From positions 62,001 through 126,000 of the forward strand of contig NZ_JSYL01000003.1 of assembly GCF_000812865.1 (NCBI RefSeq): a stretch of 64,000 nucleotides of DNA, written 5' to 3'. A program made the position numbers and the translations under genes. Under the pieces are notes generated by a model. The model was not told the origin of the DNA. It did not search any database and saw only the letters and a list, made by a program, of their open reading frames with translations. This document shows, one piece after another, positions 30,917 through 39,492 of the stretch. The DNA comes from Kaistella jeonii. GTDB lineage: Bacteria; Bacteroidota; Bacteroidia; Flavobacteriales; Weeksellaceae. Position 1 is the first letter of the stretch, and every line of letters starts with the position of its first letter.

Positions 30917-31765
30917 ATGTTTTTAACTGAATGTTCACGAGATGCGATGCAAGGATGGGGAGAATTTATTCCGACCTCAAAGAAGATTGACTACATTAAT
31001 TCATTGATGTCAGTTGGTTTTGATGTGCTTGATTGCGGCAGTTTTGTTTCGCCGAAATCAATTCCTCAAATGTCAGATTCGGGACAGGTTATTGATGAAA
31101 TTGACAAAGGAATTTCTAACACAAAATTATCGGTGATCGTTGCCAATTATCGGGGCGCTGAGAAAGCTTTGAAACATGATCAAGTCGATATTTTAGGATT
31201 TCCATTTTCAATTTCAGAAACTTTTCAACACAGAAATACGAACAAAAGCCAGGAGGAAGCATTTACTGACATTCAGAAAATTAATGATCTTTTAAAAACC
31301 GACGGTAGAGTTTTAAATGTTTATTTTTCTATGGCATTTGGAAATCCGTATGGTGAAATGTGGAAGTGGGAAGATGTTGATTTCTGGGCAAAAAGATTTG
31401 ATGAAATTGGAGTTAAAAATATTTTACTTTCCGACACGACCGGAACCGGAACTTTAGAACAAATTGAACTTCTATTTGATAAAATCCCTTCTAAATATCC
31501 AAATATTGATTTTGGAGCGCACTTTCATAACCGATACGAAGATTCCTACAAAAAACTGAAAGCAGCTTATGATAACGGTTGTCGCAGATTCGATTCCGCA
31601 ATCAAAGGTATTGGCGGTTGTCCGATGGCGAAGGATGTTTTGGTGGGAAATATGCCTACCGAACAGGTAATCAATTTTATGGCGGTAGAAAAAATCGAAC
31701 ATTCTCTGAATTTATTGAATTTCGAAAGTTCTTATAACCGGGCGAAAGATATTTTTCATTTTTAA
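30917..31765 (+). CDS. mvaB: Hydroxymethylglutaryl-CoA lyase
   Basis: A 282-residue HMGL-like TIM barrel that splits HMG-CoA into acetoacetate and acetyl-CoA, the last step of leucine catabolism. Key features are the opening ECSRDAMQGWGE with the substrate-activating Arg-Asp, the Glu/Ser-rich DCGSFVSPKSIPQMSDS, the His pair in GAHFHNRYED (metal ligands) and the GGCP loop in AIKGIGGCPMAKDVLVGN with the catalytic Cys. The length is near the usual 290-310. It stands alone; other leucine genes are not in the window. Confidence 0.9.
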   Translation: MFLTECSRDAMQGWGEFIPTSKKIDYINSLMSVGFDVLDCGSFVSPKSIPQMSDSGQVIDEIDKGISNTKLSVIVANYRGAEKALKHDQVDILGFPFSISETFQHRNTNKSQEEAFTDIQKINDLLKTDGRVLNVYFSMAFGNPYGEMWKWEDVDFWAKRFDEIGVKNILLSDTTGTGTLEQIELLFDKIPSKYPNIDFGAHFHNRYEDSYKKLKAAYDNGCRRFDSAIKGIGGCPMAKDVLVGNMPTEQVINFMAVEKIEHSLNLLNFESSYNRAKDIFHF

Positions 31766-31911
31766 GAAGAAGCAATCGCATATATTGAAGATAGAAATTT
31801 GAAGTACGTATTTTTCTGTCAGTAAACTTTTTACATAATTTTTAAGCTTAAATGCATATTTCTATTTTATGGTTTTAATTGTTATCTTTAACTTTAAATA
31901 AACACATAACT

Positions 31912-32316
31912 ATGACCTCAACAATTACTTACTTAGGAGATTTTAAAATTGTTTCACAACATGAAAAATCTGGTGCAGAAATTATTACTTGTGCGCCTCT
32001 GCGGGAAGGTGGAACTTCTGAACTTTTCTCACCTTCAGATATTTTTGGCATTTCTTACGGCCAATCAATGTTGATGGCTGTAGCTGTTTTGGGGAAACAT
32101 AAAGGAATCGATATTACCGGTGCAACTTGCGAGCTGAAAAAATCGACGCATCCGGAACCGAAAAGAATCGGAACTATTTTTTGTATCATGAGAATTCCAG
32201 GAAAATTCACTGATGAAGAAAAGAAATTTATTGAGGAAACTGCACTGAACTGCCCGGTTGCATTATCAATGCATCCCGATATTCAGAAAACGGTAATGTT
32301 TGAATTTGAGGGATAA
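31912..32316 (+). CDS. OsmC-family protein
   Basis: A 134-residue protein of the OsmC/Ohr superfamily, small peroxide-handling proteins that reduce organic hydroperoxides with two Cys. The fold words are TYLGDFKIVSQHEKSG, SPSDIFGISYGQSMLMAVAVLGKH and ITGATCELKKSTHPEPKRIGTI. Cys is found in ITCAPL, TCELKK, FCIMRI and NCPVA; the family's first active Cys normally lies at the SYGQSML position, which here is Ser, so peroxidase activity is uncertain. Frame starts at TTG/ATG 31879, but ATG at 31912 gives the normal N-terminus. Confidence 0.8.
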   Translation: MTSTITYLGDFKIVSQHEKSGAEIITCAPLREGGTSELFSPSDIFGISYGQSMLMAVAVLGKHKGIDITGATCELKKSTHPEPKRIGTIFCIMRIPGKFTDEEKKFIEETALNCPVALSMHPDIQKTVMFEFEG

Positions 32317-32333
32317 AGTCAACTATAATTAAG

Positions 32334-32363
32334 AATGCCGCAATTAAGCGGCATTTATTTTTT
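32334..32363. terminator. Intrinsic terminator between osmC-like gene and sufT-like gene
   Basis: A perfect 8-pair stem (AATGCCGC with GCGGCATT) and 6-base loop, followed on the plus strand by TATTTTTTT. The minus strand has a weaker T run. Confidence 0.8.
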
Positions 32364-32689
32364 TAGAACATTCCTAATTCGAAACGGGCTTCTTCGCTCA
32401 TCATGTCTTTGTTCCAGGATGGTTCGAAAGTAAGTTCCAGATCAACTTCTTTTACGCCTTCAGTTTCAGAAACTTTTTCGCGAACTTCTGCGGGTAAACT
32501 TTCTGCTACAGGACAATTTGGCGTCGTCAAAGTCATAATTACTTTTACCGCACCTTCTTCAGAAATTTGTACGTCATAAATTAAACCAAGTTCATAAATA
32601 TCAACAGGAATTTCAGGATCGTAAACAGTTTTTAAAGATTTTATAATATTTTCGCCGAGGTCAGCAATTTGTTCTTCTGTATATGCCAT
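32363..32689 (-). CDS. sufT: SUF-system iron-sulfur assembly protein, MIP18/DUF59 family
   Basis: A 108-residue protein of the SufT/PaaD-like DUF59 family that helps mature iron-sulfur proteins. Signature stretches are TVYDPEIPVDIYELGLIYDVQ and LTTPNCPVAESLPAEVREKV, the latter with the conserved Cys that may hold an intermediate cluster. The C-terminus ELTFEPSWNKDMMSEEARFELGMF is typical of the family. The rest of the suf operon is not next to it. The next gene on the same strand is a short distance downstream (higher coordinates) and unrelated. Confidence 0.85.
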   Translation of the reverse strand: MAYTEEQIADLGENIIKSLKTVYDPEIPVDIYELGLIYDVQISEEGAVKVIMTLTTPNCPVAESLPAEVREKVSETEGVKEVDLELTFEPSWNKDMMSEEARFELGMF

Positions 32690-32784
32690 AATTAAATATT
32701 GGAGATTTTCATTTTAAAAATTCTGATTTTCGCCACGTTGTCAGTAGTTTTATCATTTAAATTTTTAAAGTAAAATCAATTTTT

Positions 32785-33480
32785 CTAGTCGCTTTTTTGT
32801 AATATATCTTCCTGACGCATACGCCGAAAAACATTTGCCAAAGTTAAGACATCTTTTTCACAATATGTAACAATTCTAAATAAGTCTTTTTCTATATGAT
32901 AAATCGATGCTACCATTGATCCGTCGATATCATCTTTCGGAGTTGGAATTCCAAAAACATGCGCCAGTAATTCTAAGGAAACATAAGATTTATAATCACC
33001 GAATTTCCATAATTCCATCGTATCGAGATGTTGAATTTCCCAAGGTTTTTTGCCAAATAGTTGGAAAGGTTTTGGTGGATGCATTCCATTAATTAAAAAA
33101 CGTCGCGCAATCCAAGGGAAATCAAATTCCTTTCCATTATGTGCACAGAGAATAACATCGCGAAGTTTCGGACGGTTAAAAATTTCTCCAAATTCCTCTA
33201 AAAGTTTTTTTTCATCATCCCCATAAAAACTCTTGATCATTATCTTTTCGTTTTTCTCCATAATTCCCACAGAGATGCAGATGATCTTACCGAATTCTGC
33301 CATAATTCCGCCTCTTTCGGTGTAAAATTCTTCAGCAGTGAAATCATCTTTTCTTTGCAAACGCGTTTTTTTATCCCAAAGCTTTTGCGTGGATTCATCT
33401 AACTCTGCCCAATTCCCGACTTGAGGAACGGTTTCGATATCAAGAAATAAAACTTTGTCAATTGGAATTGTTTGTAACAT
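32785..33480 (-). CDS. Predicted 3'-5' exonuclease (PolB-type DEDDy)
   Basis: A 231-residue ribonuclease H-like exonuclease. The DEDD set is FLDIETVP (Asp-Glu), CAHNGKEFDFPWIARR (Asp) and YCEKDVLTLANVFRRM, where the YxxxD form makes it DEDDy, as in the proofreading domain of family B polymerases. It is a free-standing domain with no polymerase part. Such single-domain proteins are common in Bacteroidota and are presumed to act in DNA repair or RNA processing. It is monocistronic, upstream (by strand) of the sufT-like gene. Confidence 0.82.
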   Translation of the reverse strand: MLQTIPIDKVLFLDIETVPQVGNWAELDESTQKLWDKKTRLQRKDDFTAEEFYTERGGIMAEFGKIICISVGIMEKNEKIMIKSFYGDDEKKLLEEFGEIFNRPKLRDVILCAHNGKEFDFPWIARRFLINGMHPPKPFQLFGKKPWEIQHLDTMELWKFGDYKSYVSLELLAHVFGIPTPKDDIDGSMVASIYHIEKDLFRIVTYCEKDVLTLANVFRRMRQEDILQKSD

Positions 33481-33537
33481 GATTTATGAATTTTATTTAA
33501 AAAAAGAATTTACAATCTTGAAAATTTACGATCAAAA

Positions 33538-33882
33538 TTAACCAACTTGAAAACCATTTTTCACAGGAATTGTCGGACTCAAAAGGGTAACTTCTTTGTT
33601 ATCTCCGTAAATACCAAGGATCAAACATTCGCTCAAAAATTTGGCAATTTGTTTTTTTGGAAAGTTGACGACCGCCACAATTTGCTTTCCTAAAAGTTGT
33701 TCTTTTTGATATAGATCTGTAATCTGAGCCGATGATTTTTTAATGCCCAAAACTCCGAAATCGATTTCTAATTGATAAGACGGATTTCTAGCTTCCGGGA
33801 AATCTGAAACGGAAATAATTGTTCCGCTTCTCATATCTACTTTTTCGAAATCCAGCCAGGATATTTCCGGTTTAATATTCAT
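33538..33882 (-). CDS. csaA: tRNA-binding protein CsaA-like
   Basis: A 114-residue OB-fold protein of the CsaA/tRNA-binding-domain type, also fused to methionyl- and phenylalanyl-tRNA synthetases in other settings. Signatures are FEKVDMRSGTIISVSDFPEARNPSYQLEIDFG, IKKSSAQITDLYQKEQLLGKQIVAVVNFPKKQI and LGIYGDNKEVTLLSP. CsaA has been described as a secretion-related chaperone and as a tRNA binder. Next gene upstream on the strand is the cytochrome, 13 bases away, so a joint transcript is possible. Confidence 0.85.
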   Translation of the reverse strand: MNIKPEISWLDFEKVDMRSGTIISVSDFPEARNPSYQLEIDFGVLGIKKSSAQITDLYQKEQLLGKQIVAVVNFPKKQIAKFLSECLILGIYGDNKEVTLLSPTIPVKNGFQVG

Positions 33883-33895
33883 TTGAAAATAAAAT

Positions 33896-34246
33896 TTATT
33901 TTTTTACAGAAACAATATAATCGTAAACAATCGCATGTTGCGCATCGTTTAATTTTGCTTTCGGCGCCATTGAATTCATAATTCCAACCCAGTCTTGTGC
34001 AGAATGATCAACCGGATTTGGTAAGTCGTGGCATTTTGCGCACGAATTTTCAAAAACTGTTTTTCCCATCGCAAGTTTTTCTACCGTATTCGCTTTAGTT
34101 CCTTCTATAATAGCAGGTTTTGTGGTGCAGGAAGTTAAAAATCCTATTGTTGAGATCGCTGCAAATAATACTGTTTTAGTTACTAAAGAAGTGTTTTCGT
34201 TTTTTTGCAGAATTTTCGCTTTCATAAATTTAATGTTTTGTTTCAT
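33896..34246 (-). CDS. Monohaem c-type cytochrome lipoprotein
   Basis: A 116-residue protein with one haem-binding motif CAKCHDLPNPVDHS (CxxCH) and a C-terminal Met in NSMAPKAKLN as a possible axial ligand. A signal segment (LVTKTVLFAAISTIGFLTSC) ends in a lipobox, so it is likely membrane-anchored on the periplasmic side and carries electrons. Two starts are possible: ATG 34246 and, seven codons on, ATG 34225. The short form gives a cleaner signal peptide. The electron partners are not in view. Confidence 0.8.
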   Translation of the reverse strand: MKQNIKFMKAKILQKNENTSLVTKTVLFAAISTIGFLTSCTTKPAIIEGTKANTVEKLAMGKTVFENSCAKCHDLPNPVDHSAQDWVGIMNSMAPKAKLNDAQHAIVYDYIVSVKK

Positions 34247-34383
34247 TCAAAAATAAACAAATTTCTTCTTATAAATGTTTTTGTCTCTGGGATATTCAAA
34301 ATTAAGACTTTAAATCTTGTTGGAAATAATAGTGAAAACTGAATTGATGTTGATGAATTGGATGGTTTTAAGAAAAACATTTG

Positions 34384-34391
34384 TATTTTTG
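34384..34391 (+). promoter_or_regulatory. Candidate -10 element of meaB
   Basis: TATTTTTG matches TAnnTTTG and ends only 5 bases before the meaB ATG at 34397, so the transcript would begin at or near the start codon. Confidence 0.5.
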
Positions 34392-34396
34392 AGTTC

Positions 34397-35380
34397 ATGG
34401 AAAATCTTTCTACACAGGAATTGATCAACGGAATTAAATCAGGTGATAAACGCTTGATTGGTAAAGCCATCACTTTAGTTGAAAGTAAAAAGCCAGAACA
34501 TCGTACGCAAGCCGAAGAATTATTAAAAGAGATAATGCCTTTGACCGGAAATTCTATACGAATTGGAATTACAGGAGTTCCAGGTGCCGGAAAATCTACC
34601 TTTATAGAAAATTTTGGAAAACTCCTTATCGAAAAAGGTAAGAAAGTTGCGGTTTTGGCAATCGATCCAAGTTCTTCTCTTAATAAAGGTTCCATTTTGG
34701 GCGATAAAACCAGAATGGAAGAACTTGCGAAAGAAGAAAACGCTTTTATTCGACCTTCGCCAACTTCTGGTTTTTTGGGTGGTGTTGCGAATACGACCTT
34801 TGAGACGATGATGATTTGTGAAGCAGCTGGTTATGATAGTATTTTAATTGAAACCGTTGGAGTAGGACAGAGCGAAGTTTTGGTTTCTGATATAACAGAT
34901 ATTTTTCTGTTTTTGAAAATCATTGGAGGTGGCGACGAACTTCAGGGAATAAAGCGCGGAATTATGGAAATGGTCGATGTGATTTTCATTAATAAAGTGG
35001 AAGAAGATAACATTATTAAAGCAAAAAACACGAAAGTAGAATTGCTGAGAGCACTTCATTTTTTACCTTCAAAAGAACATAATTGGAAAGTTCCCGTTTT
35101 GCTCGGTTCTGCTTTGAAAAATAAAGGTTTGGAGGAAGTTTATCTAAAGGTAGACGAATTTATTTCTTTAAAATTAAAGAATAAAACTTTCGAAAAAGTT
35201 CGACAGTATCAAGCAGAGAAGCGCTTTGATTATTGGGTTCAGCAATATATTCTTCAAAAAACAAAAGAAGAAAAATCGGTAGAAAACTTTTATGAATTAC
35301 ACAAAAAAAATGCTGCCGAACTGAAATCTAATCCAAGTTCGGAAGCAAAAATGTTTGTCGAGAAGTTAATGAATAAGTAA
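34397..35380 (+). CDS. meaB: Methylmalonyl-CoA mutase-associated GTPase MeaB (ArgK family)
   Basis: A 327-residue G3E-type GTPase that protects and reactivates adenosylcobalamin-dependent methylmalonyl-CoA mutase. Walker A is GVPGAGKS at residues 60-67; then LAIDPSSSLNKGSILGDKTRM (switch I) and LIETVGVGQSEV (switch II Asp replaced by Glu as in the family), with the base-specificity motif INKVEEDN. An in-frame TTG at 34358 lies before the candidate -10 element and would add 13 residues; ATG at 34397 is preferred. The mutase genes are not adjacent in this window. This implies cobalamin-dependent propionate metabolism in the organism. Confidence 0.92.
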   Translation: MENLSTQELINGIKSGDKRLIGKAITLVESKKPEHRTQAEELLKEIMPLTGNSIRIGITGVPGAGKSTFIENFGKLLIEKGKKVAVLAIDPSSSLNKGSILGDKTRMEELAKEENAFIRPSPTSGFLGGVANTTFETMMICEAAGYDSILIETVGVGQSEVLVSDITDIFLFLKIIGGGDELQGIKRGIMEMVDVIFINKVEEDNIIKAKNTKVELLRALHFLPSKEHNWKVPVLLGSALKNKGLEEVYLKVDEFISLKLKNKTFEKVRQYQAEKRFDYWVQQYILQKTKEEKSVENFYELHKKNAAELKSNPSSEAKMFVEKLMNK

Positions 35381-35914
35381 TTATTTTTTGACTTTTTTAT
35401 TTGCCATTATGTAACCATCATAGGAAATTGATTGTCGGTCATTTGCACGAATTGAAAGATAGGCTTTACCATTCTTATAAACTTCCAATATGATATTATT
35501 AATGTTCTGTTGATCTTTAGTTAGAATCGTATAAACTGTACTTCCTTTTTTTCCGGCAGTTTTATTGATCTTAAAATCTTTTGAAGTGAATCGGAACGAA
35601 TTCTTTTCACTGTCAAAATTCGGCGTGTACATTGTCCCGAAGTAAGGCAAATCAACTTTTATTTCATCTTTTTTTATTTCCACAGTGTAACCATAATCGA
35701 GGTTCAAAATATTAGAAGCACTAGAATTGGGTAGAGAATTCAGTACATTGACCACATCGTAACTTGTGGGATTTGCCTTTTCGGCCATAAATGTGAATTC
35801 GGTAGATTGTAATAATGAAGTCACTTTTTCCGGTGCAATATTGTTTTGTGAATCACAGGAATTTAATGCAATTATCATTAACGCTGCTGTCATTATTTTA
35901 TATAAATTTTTCAT
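35381..35914 (-). CDS. DUF4251 lipoprotein
   Basis: A 177-residue lipoprotein with lipobox ALNSC (Cys20) and a beta-rich mature domain of the DUF4251 type common in Bacteroidota (EFTFMAEKANPTSYDVVNVLNSLPNS, then LDYGYTVEIKKDEIKVDLPYFGTMY, and TVYTILTKDQQNINNIILEVYKNGKAYLSIRANDRQSISYDGYI). The function of the family is not known. It is convergent with meaB, the two stops being adjacent. Confidence 0.78.
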   Translation of the reverse strand: MKNLYKIMTAALMIIALNSCDSQNNIAPEKVTSLLQSTEFTFMAEKANPTSYDVVNVLNSLPNSSASNILNLDYGYTVEIKKDEIKVDLPYFGTMYTPNFDSEKNSFRFTSKDFKINKTAGKKGSTVYTILTKDQQNINNIILEVYKNGKAYLSIRANDRQSISYDGYIMANKKVKK

Positions 35915-36018
35915 CTTTCTTTTTCCTGTAACTGCTACAATAATTATGCTATAAGAGGAAGTCGTATTTTATTTGGAATAAAAATTGATTTAGGAACTAA
36001 AATTGTAATACTATAGAT

Positions 36019-36828
36019 ATGAAAACATTAAATAAATTTTTAGGAGCTTGTGCAATATCTTTTGCTATGGTTGCTTGTACTACGAATCCAATAACAGGAA
36101 GGCAATCTCTTCAACTAGCCAATAATCAAGAAATTTCAGCAATGGCATTACAGCAATATAGACAGACATTATCTCAATCTAAAGTTATTACTGGAACTAC
36201 AGCCGCAAGAAGTATTCAAAATGTTGGTATGAGAATTAAAAATGCTGCCAATAATTATTACCGAAACATTGGAAGAGAAGGAGATTTAGCCAATTATAAG
36301 TGGGAATTTAATCTGATCGACGATAAGCAAATAAATGCGTGGTGCATGCCGGGCGGAAAAGTAGCAGTTTATACAGGAATTTTACCAATTACCAAAACAG
36401 ATACAGGTTTAGCCGTAGTTTTAGGTCATGAAATTTCTCATGCACTTGCAGGACACGGTAACGAAAGAATTTCGCAATCAATGATTGCACAATATGGTGG
36501 AGCAATATTAGGTAGTACTATTTCAAACGGACAAATGGCTGCAATTTTTCAACAGGTTTATCCAATTGGAGCACAAGTCGCTTTATTGAAATATGGCAGA
36601 AGCCAAGAGCTTGAAGCTGATGAAATGGGACTTTATTTAATGTCAATGGCGGGTTACGATCCTAGAGAGGCTCAACCTTTCTGGCAAAGAATGGAAGCTG
36701 CTTCCACAGGAAATAGACAACCTGAATTTCTTTCTACTCACCCAAATCCTGATACCAGAAGAGCCGATTTAGATGCACACATGGCAAAAGCTTTGCAATA
36801 TTATAAAGCTTCAGGCGGTAAAGTCTAA
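36019..36828 (+). CDS. M48-family metalloprotease lipoprotein
   Basis: A 269-residue periplasmic zinc protease of the M48C type (LoiP/YcaL-like). The lipobox is AMVAC (Cys20), and the mature start TTNPITGRQSLQL is family-typical. The zinc motif HEISH is at residues 137-141, and the third ligand Glu is in RSQELEADEMGLYLM. ARRA-like end FLSTHPNPDTRRADLDAHM is conserved. Relatives degrade misfolded outer-membrane proteins. It is monocistronic with a terminator. Confidence 0.9.
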   Translation: MKTLNKFLGACAISFAMVACTTNPITGRQSLQLANNQEISAMALQQYRQTLSQSKVITGTTAARSIQNVGMRIKNAANNYYRNIGREGDLANYKWEFNLIDDKQINAWCMPGGKVAVYTGILPITKTDTGLAVVLGHEISHALAGHGNERISQSMIAQYGGAILGSTISNGQMAAIFQQVYPIGAQVALLKYGRSQELEADEMGLYLMSMAGYDPREAQPFWQRMEAASTGNRQPEFLSTHPNPDTRRADLDAHMAKALQYYKASGGKV

Positions 36829-36849
36829 GGCAATTAAATATAAATCATT

Positions 36850-36888
36850 AACCTTCCCGAAAAATTCTTAAATTTGGGAAGGTTTTTT
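36850..36888 (+). terminator. Intrinsic terminator after the M48 protease
   Basis: Stem AACCTTCCC with GGGAAGGTT, long loop of 17 bases, then TTTT. It covers the in-frame TTG at 36874 of the next frame and so supports its later ATG. Confidence 0.75.
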
Positions 36889-36900
36889 AATTACATTATT

Positions 36901-37224
36901 ATGAAAAATTTAACATTTATAGGTTTTCTACTTTTAGGATTGGCATTTCTACTATATTATCTACAGCCTCAGTTTTCTGCAGTGAAGCTTTTTGAACCCA
37001 TGACCTTAATGGGAATTCTCGCGGGAATTGGCATTGGATTAATTATAGGTGGAATTGTGGGTTATGCAAGTAAAGGATCAGCTGTTCGTAACGAGCAGAA
37101 AAAACAAGAACTAAAACAACTTAGAAGAGAAAATGAAGATCTGGAAAAGCAGGCTGCAGAATTGGCTAAGCAACAAACCGTAACTTATGTACCAGACGAA
37201 AATCAAAATCCTCAGAACTATTAA
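36901..37224 (+). CDS. Small membrane protein with C-terminal coiled coil
   Basis: A 107-residue protein with two transmembrane helices (FIGFLLLGLAFLLYYL and MGILAGIGIGLIIGGIVGYA) and a charged C-terminal coiled coil (VRNEQKKQELKQLRRENEDLEKQAAELAKQQ). Small proteins of this layout may anchor or regulate membrane complexes; no family is recognised. ATG at 36901 is chosen because the longer frame to 36874 would read through the upstream terminator stem. A hairpin at its 3' end overlaps the last codons. Confidence 0.55.
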   Translation: MKNLTFIGFLLLGLAFLLYYLQPQFSAVKLFEPMTLMGILAGIGIGLIIGGIVGYASKGSAVRNEQKKQELKQLRRENEDLEKQAAELAKQQTVTYVPDENQNPQNY

Positions 37225-37244
37225 TTCTGAGGATTTCTTTTATT
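37209..37244. terminator. Bidirectional terminator at convergent genes
   Basis: ATCCTCAGAA pairs with TTCTGAGGAT; the plus strand continues TTCTTTTATTT. It overlaps the last codons of the small membrane protein gene and also faces the minus-strand porin gene. Confidence 0.65.
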
Positions 37245-37260
37245 TAAAGTAATTTTTCTT

Positions 37261-37899
37261 CTAGAATTTGTAACCCAGACCTAACATGAAAACACTTGAT
37301 CTGTTATCATAATTAATTTCCTGACTAGATCCTGCAACAGTATTGATGAATTTTCTCTGATCGCTCGAGAAAGCTCCTTCGTATTTTGCAGATAAAATCA
37401 ATTTCGAGATTTCACTTTGTACCCCAATTTGGTAACCAACAGAAAATTCTTTGGCATTAACTTTTTGAGAAAAACTGTCATAATTCTCGTCTTTTGCAAG
37501 ATTAAAACTGGCAACAGGTCCAACATAAGCGCTCAAAGTATTTCCCAAAAGATTATAACCCAGCAAAACAGGAATATCAATTCGGCTTGTTTTCGCTTTG
37601 ATGGTTGTTTTCTGAGCTGATATATCGTTTGAAACAGTAACTTCATTGCTGAAATTGGTGTAATAAATTTCAGGCATTACGTAGAATGCGGTTGGTAAAT
37701 TTACTTTCATCGATAAACCTGCATTGAAACCAATAATATTTTTTCCACTCTCCGTAAATGCAGTGGAAGTAGCAGTTTTTAAATTTTGCCAGGATGCTGA
37801 ACTCGTAGGGATCAAGACATTTGCTTTTGCAGCAAAAGAAAGTTGAGCAGAAGCACAAACTGCGCTGGAAAGTAAAACTATACTAAGAATTTTCTTCAT
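37261..37899 (-). CDS. Outer-membrane beta-barrel (porin-like) protein
   Basis: A 212-residue exported barrel protein. Signal peptide MKKILSIVLLSSAVCASAQ; the mature part has paired strands (LSMKVNLPTAFYVMPEIYYTNFSNEVTV, IDIPVLLGYNLLGNTLSAYVGPVASFNL, FSVGYQIGVQSEISKLILSAKYEGAF) and ends VFMLGLGYKF, the typical C-terminal Phe. It is the PorT/outer-membrane-barrel type common in Flavobacteriia, function unassigned. It overlaps the end of the upstream mlaF-like gene by 17 bases, so it is likely in that operon and might be the outer-membrane part linked to lipid transport. Confidence 0.7.
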   Translation of the reverse strand: MKKILSIVLLSSAVCASAQLSFAAKANVLIPTSSASWQNLKTATSTAFTESGKNIIGFNAGLSMKVNLPTAFYVMPEIYYTNFSNEVTVSNDISAQKTTIKAKTSRIDIPVLLGYNLLGNTLSAYVGPVASFNLAKDENYDSFSQKVNAKEFSVGYQIGVQSEISKLILSAKYEGAFSSDQRKFINTVAGSSQEINYDNRSSVFMLGLGYKF

Positions 37900-38701
37900 T
37901 TAATGGGGGTTTTGTTATAATATTGTCAATTGATGTTTTGTTGGTTTCCAGAAAATATTCCCGTAATTCCTTAAATAACTCTGATGAATAAACGAAATCG
38001 ATGAGGTTTTTATTGCCTGCATTGATGAGGATATCTTTGTCACCTTCCCACTCTTTAATACCATCGCGCAAATAAATTATTTTTTCACCGATGGTCATCA
38101 CAGAGTTCATATCATGGGAGTTAATGATGGTTGTGGTATTGTATTCTTTGGTTATTTCTAATAGTAAATCATCAATAATATTAGAAGTATAAGGATCGAG
38201 TCCTGAATTAGGCTCATCGCAAAACAAATATTTGGGATTATTCACAATTGCTCGTGCAATAGCAACTCTTTTTTGCATTCCACCCGAAATTTCTGAAGGA
38301 TATTTTCGGTTGGCTTTTTCTAAATGAACGCGGCCAATAACTTCGAATGCACGTCTTTTCTTTTCTCTGAAAGTTAAATTCGTAAACATATCCAAAGGAA
38401 ATGTAATGTTTTCTTCCACCGTCATGGAATCGAAAAGCGCACTACCCTGAAAAACGGTGCCAATTTCAGAACGAAGCTGTTGTTTATCTTCCCGACCCAT
38501 TTTATTGATATCTCTACCGTCAAACAGGATTTCTCCCGAAGTCGGCTGATAAACATTCAGTAAACTTTTCAGAAAAACAGTTTTTCCCGAACCACTTTGT
38601 CCGATAATGAGGTTTACTTTTCCGGTTTCAAAAGTGGTGGAAATTCCTTTCAGAACTTCCATGGTATCAAAACTTTTCTTAAGATCTTTAATTTCAATCA
38701 T
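37883..38701 (-). CDS. mlaF: Mla-type ABC transporter ATP-binding protein
   Basis: A 272-residue ABC ATPase. Walker A GQSGSGKTVFLKSL, signature SGGMQKRVAIARAI and Walker B YLFCDEPNSGLDP are present, followed by the H-loop in INSHDMNSV. The similarity is to the MlaF group, which powers lipid movement between the two membranes. A longer frame to 38761 overlaps the permease gene and is not the start; the ATG at 38701 uses the last base of the permease stop (TAATG). C-terminal extension beyond the core (to about 272) resembles the MlaF tail that binds MlaB; no mlaB is nearby. Confidence 0.88.
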   Translation of the reverse strand: MIEIKDLKKSFDTMEVLKGISTTFETGKVNLIIGQSGSGKTVFLKSLLNVYQPTSGEILFDGRDINKMGREDKQQLRSEIGTVFQGSALFDSMTVEENITFPLDMFTNLTFREKKRRAFEVIGRVHLEKANRKYPSEISGGMQKRVAIARAIVNNPKYLFCDEPNSGLDPYTSNIIDDLLLEITKEYNTTTIINSHDMNSVMTIGEKIIYLRDGIKEWEGDKDILINAGNKNLIDFVYSSELFKELREYFLETNKTSIDNIITKPPLNEENS

Positions 38702-39453
38702 TAGCTTAGGAACATTTGAGTTAATATTAAGTTCATGATAATGATTGAGACAATCGTCCAAACTACTGCTTGTGTACTTGCACGGCCTACTTCCAGGGAA
38801 CCACCTTTAACATTGTATCCAAAATAAGCCGGAATGGTCGCAATTAAAAATGCAAAAACGGCAGTTTTAAGAAAAGCGTACCAAATAAAATGTTGCGGCA
38901 TGTACATTTGAACTCCCGTAATATAATCTGCTTTGCTCCAGCTTCCTGTCGCAATTCCTGCAAGATAACCACCCCAAATTCCGAAAACGATACTAATTGC
39001 GATCAGTAAAGGATTAAAAATAATACTGGCTAAAATTTTCGGTAGGATCAAAAAATTTGGAGAGTTAACACCCATAATATCAAGAGCGTCGATTTGTTCC
39101 GTAACCCGCATTGTTCCGATACTTGATGCAATATACGATCCTACTTTACCTGCAAGAACTACTGAAATAATAGTTGGCGCAAATTCCAGAATCAGTACCA
39201 CTTTGGTCGCATAACCCACAAAGGAATTAGGAACTGGAAAAGAGGAAGCACTGAAATTATTAAACATTTGAATCGCCACAACTGCACCCACAAACGTGGA
39301 AGTAAAAAGTACTAATCCAAAAGAATTAACACCTAAATCATAAACTTCGCGCATAAAAAGTTTGCCAAATATTGCGGCTTTCTGCGGTCTTTTTAAGGTT
39401 TTAGATAATAAAAGGAAGTATGCTCCTATCTCACTCAAAAATCTTTTTAACAT
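38701..39453 (-). CDS. mlaE: MlaE-family lipid ABC transporter permease
   Basis: A 250-residue permease of the MlaE type with about six membrane segments. FTSTFVGAVVAIQMFNNFS and VVLILEFAPTIISVVLAGKVGSYIASSIGTMRVTEQIDALDIMGVNS are the conserved core (EQIDAL is the ATPase-contact loop), with GYNVKGGSLEVGRASTQAVV near the C-terminus. It is the channel partner of the MlaF-like ATPase encoded next on the same strand. The substrate-binding MCE protein (mlaD) is 14 kb away at 53770. The complex likely moves phospholipids to or from the outer membrane. Confidence 0.9.
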   Translation of the reverse strand: MLKRFLSEIGAYFLLLSKTLKRPQKAAIFGKLFMREVYDLGVNSFGLVLFTSTFVGAVVAIQMFNNFSASSFPVPNSFVGYATKVVLILEFAPTIISVVLAGKVGSYIASSIGTMRVTEQIDALDIMGVNSPNFLILPKILASIIFNPLLIAISIVFGIWGGYLAGIATGSWSKADYITGVQMYMPQHFIWYAFLKTAVFAFLIATIPAYFGYNVKGGSLEVGRASTQAVVWTIVSIIIMNLILTQMFLS

Positions 39454-39492
39454 TCTGCTAAATTAGTGTTTTTATTTTTTTTCTGAATTTTT

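Noticed and set aside
34243-34695. 150-residue minus-strand frame across the start of meaB
   Set aside because: It is antisense to the conserved MeaB GTPase motifs and shows no family words, so it is a shadow frame.
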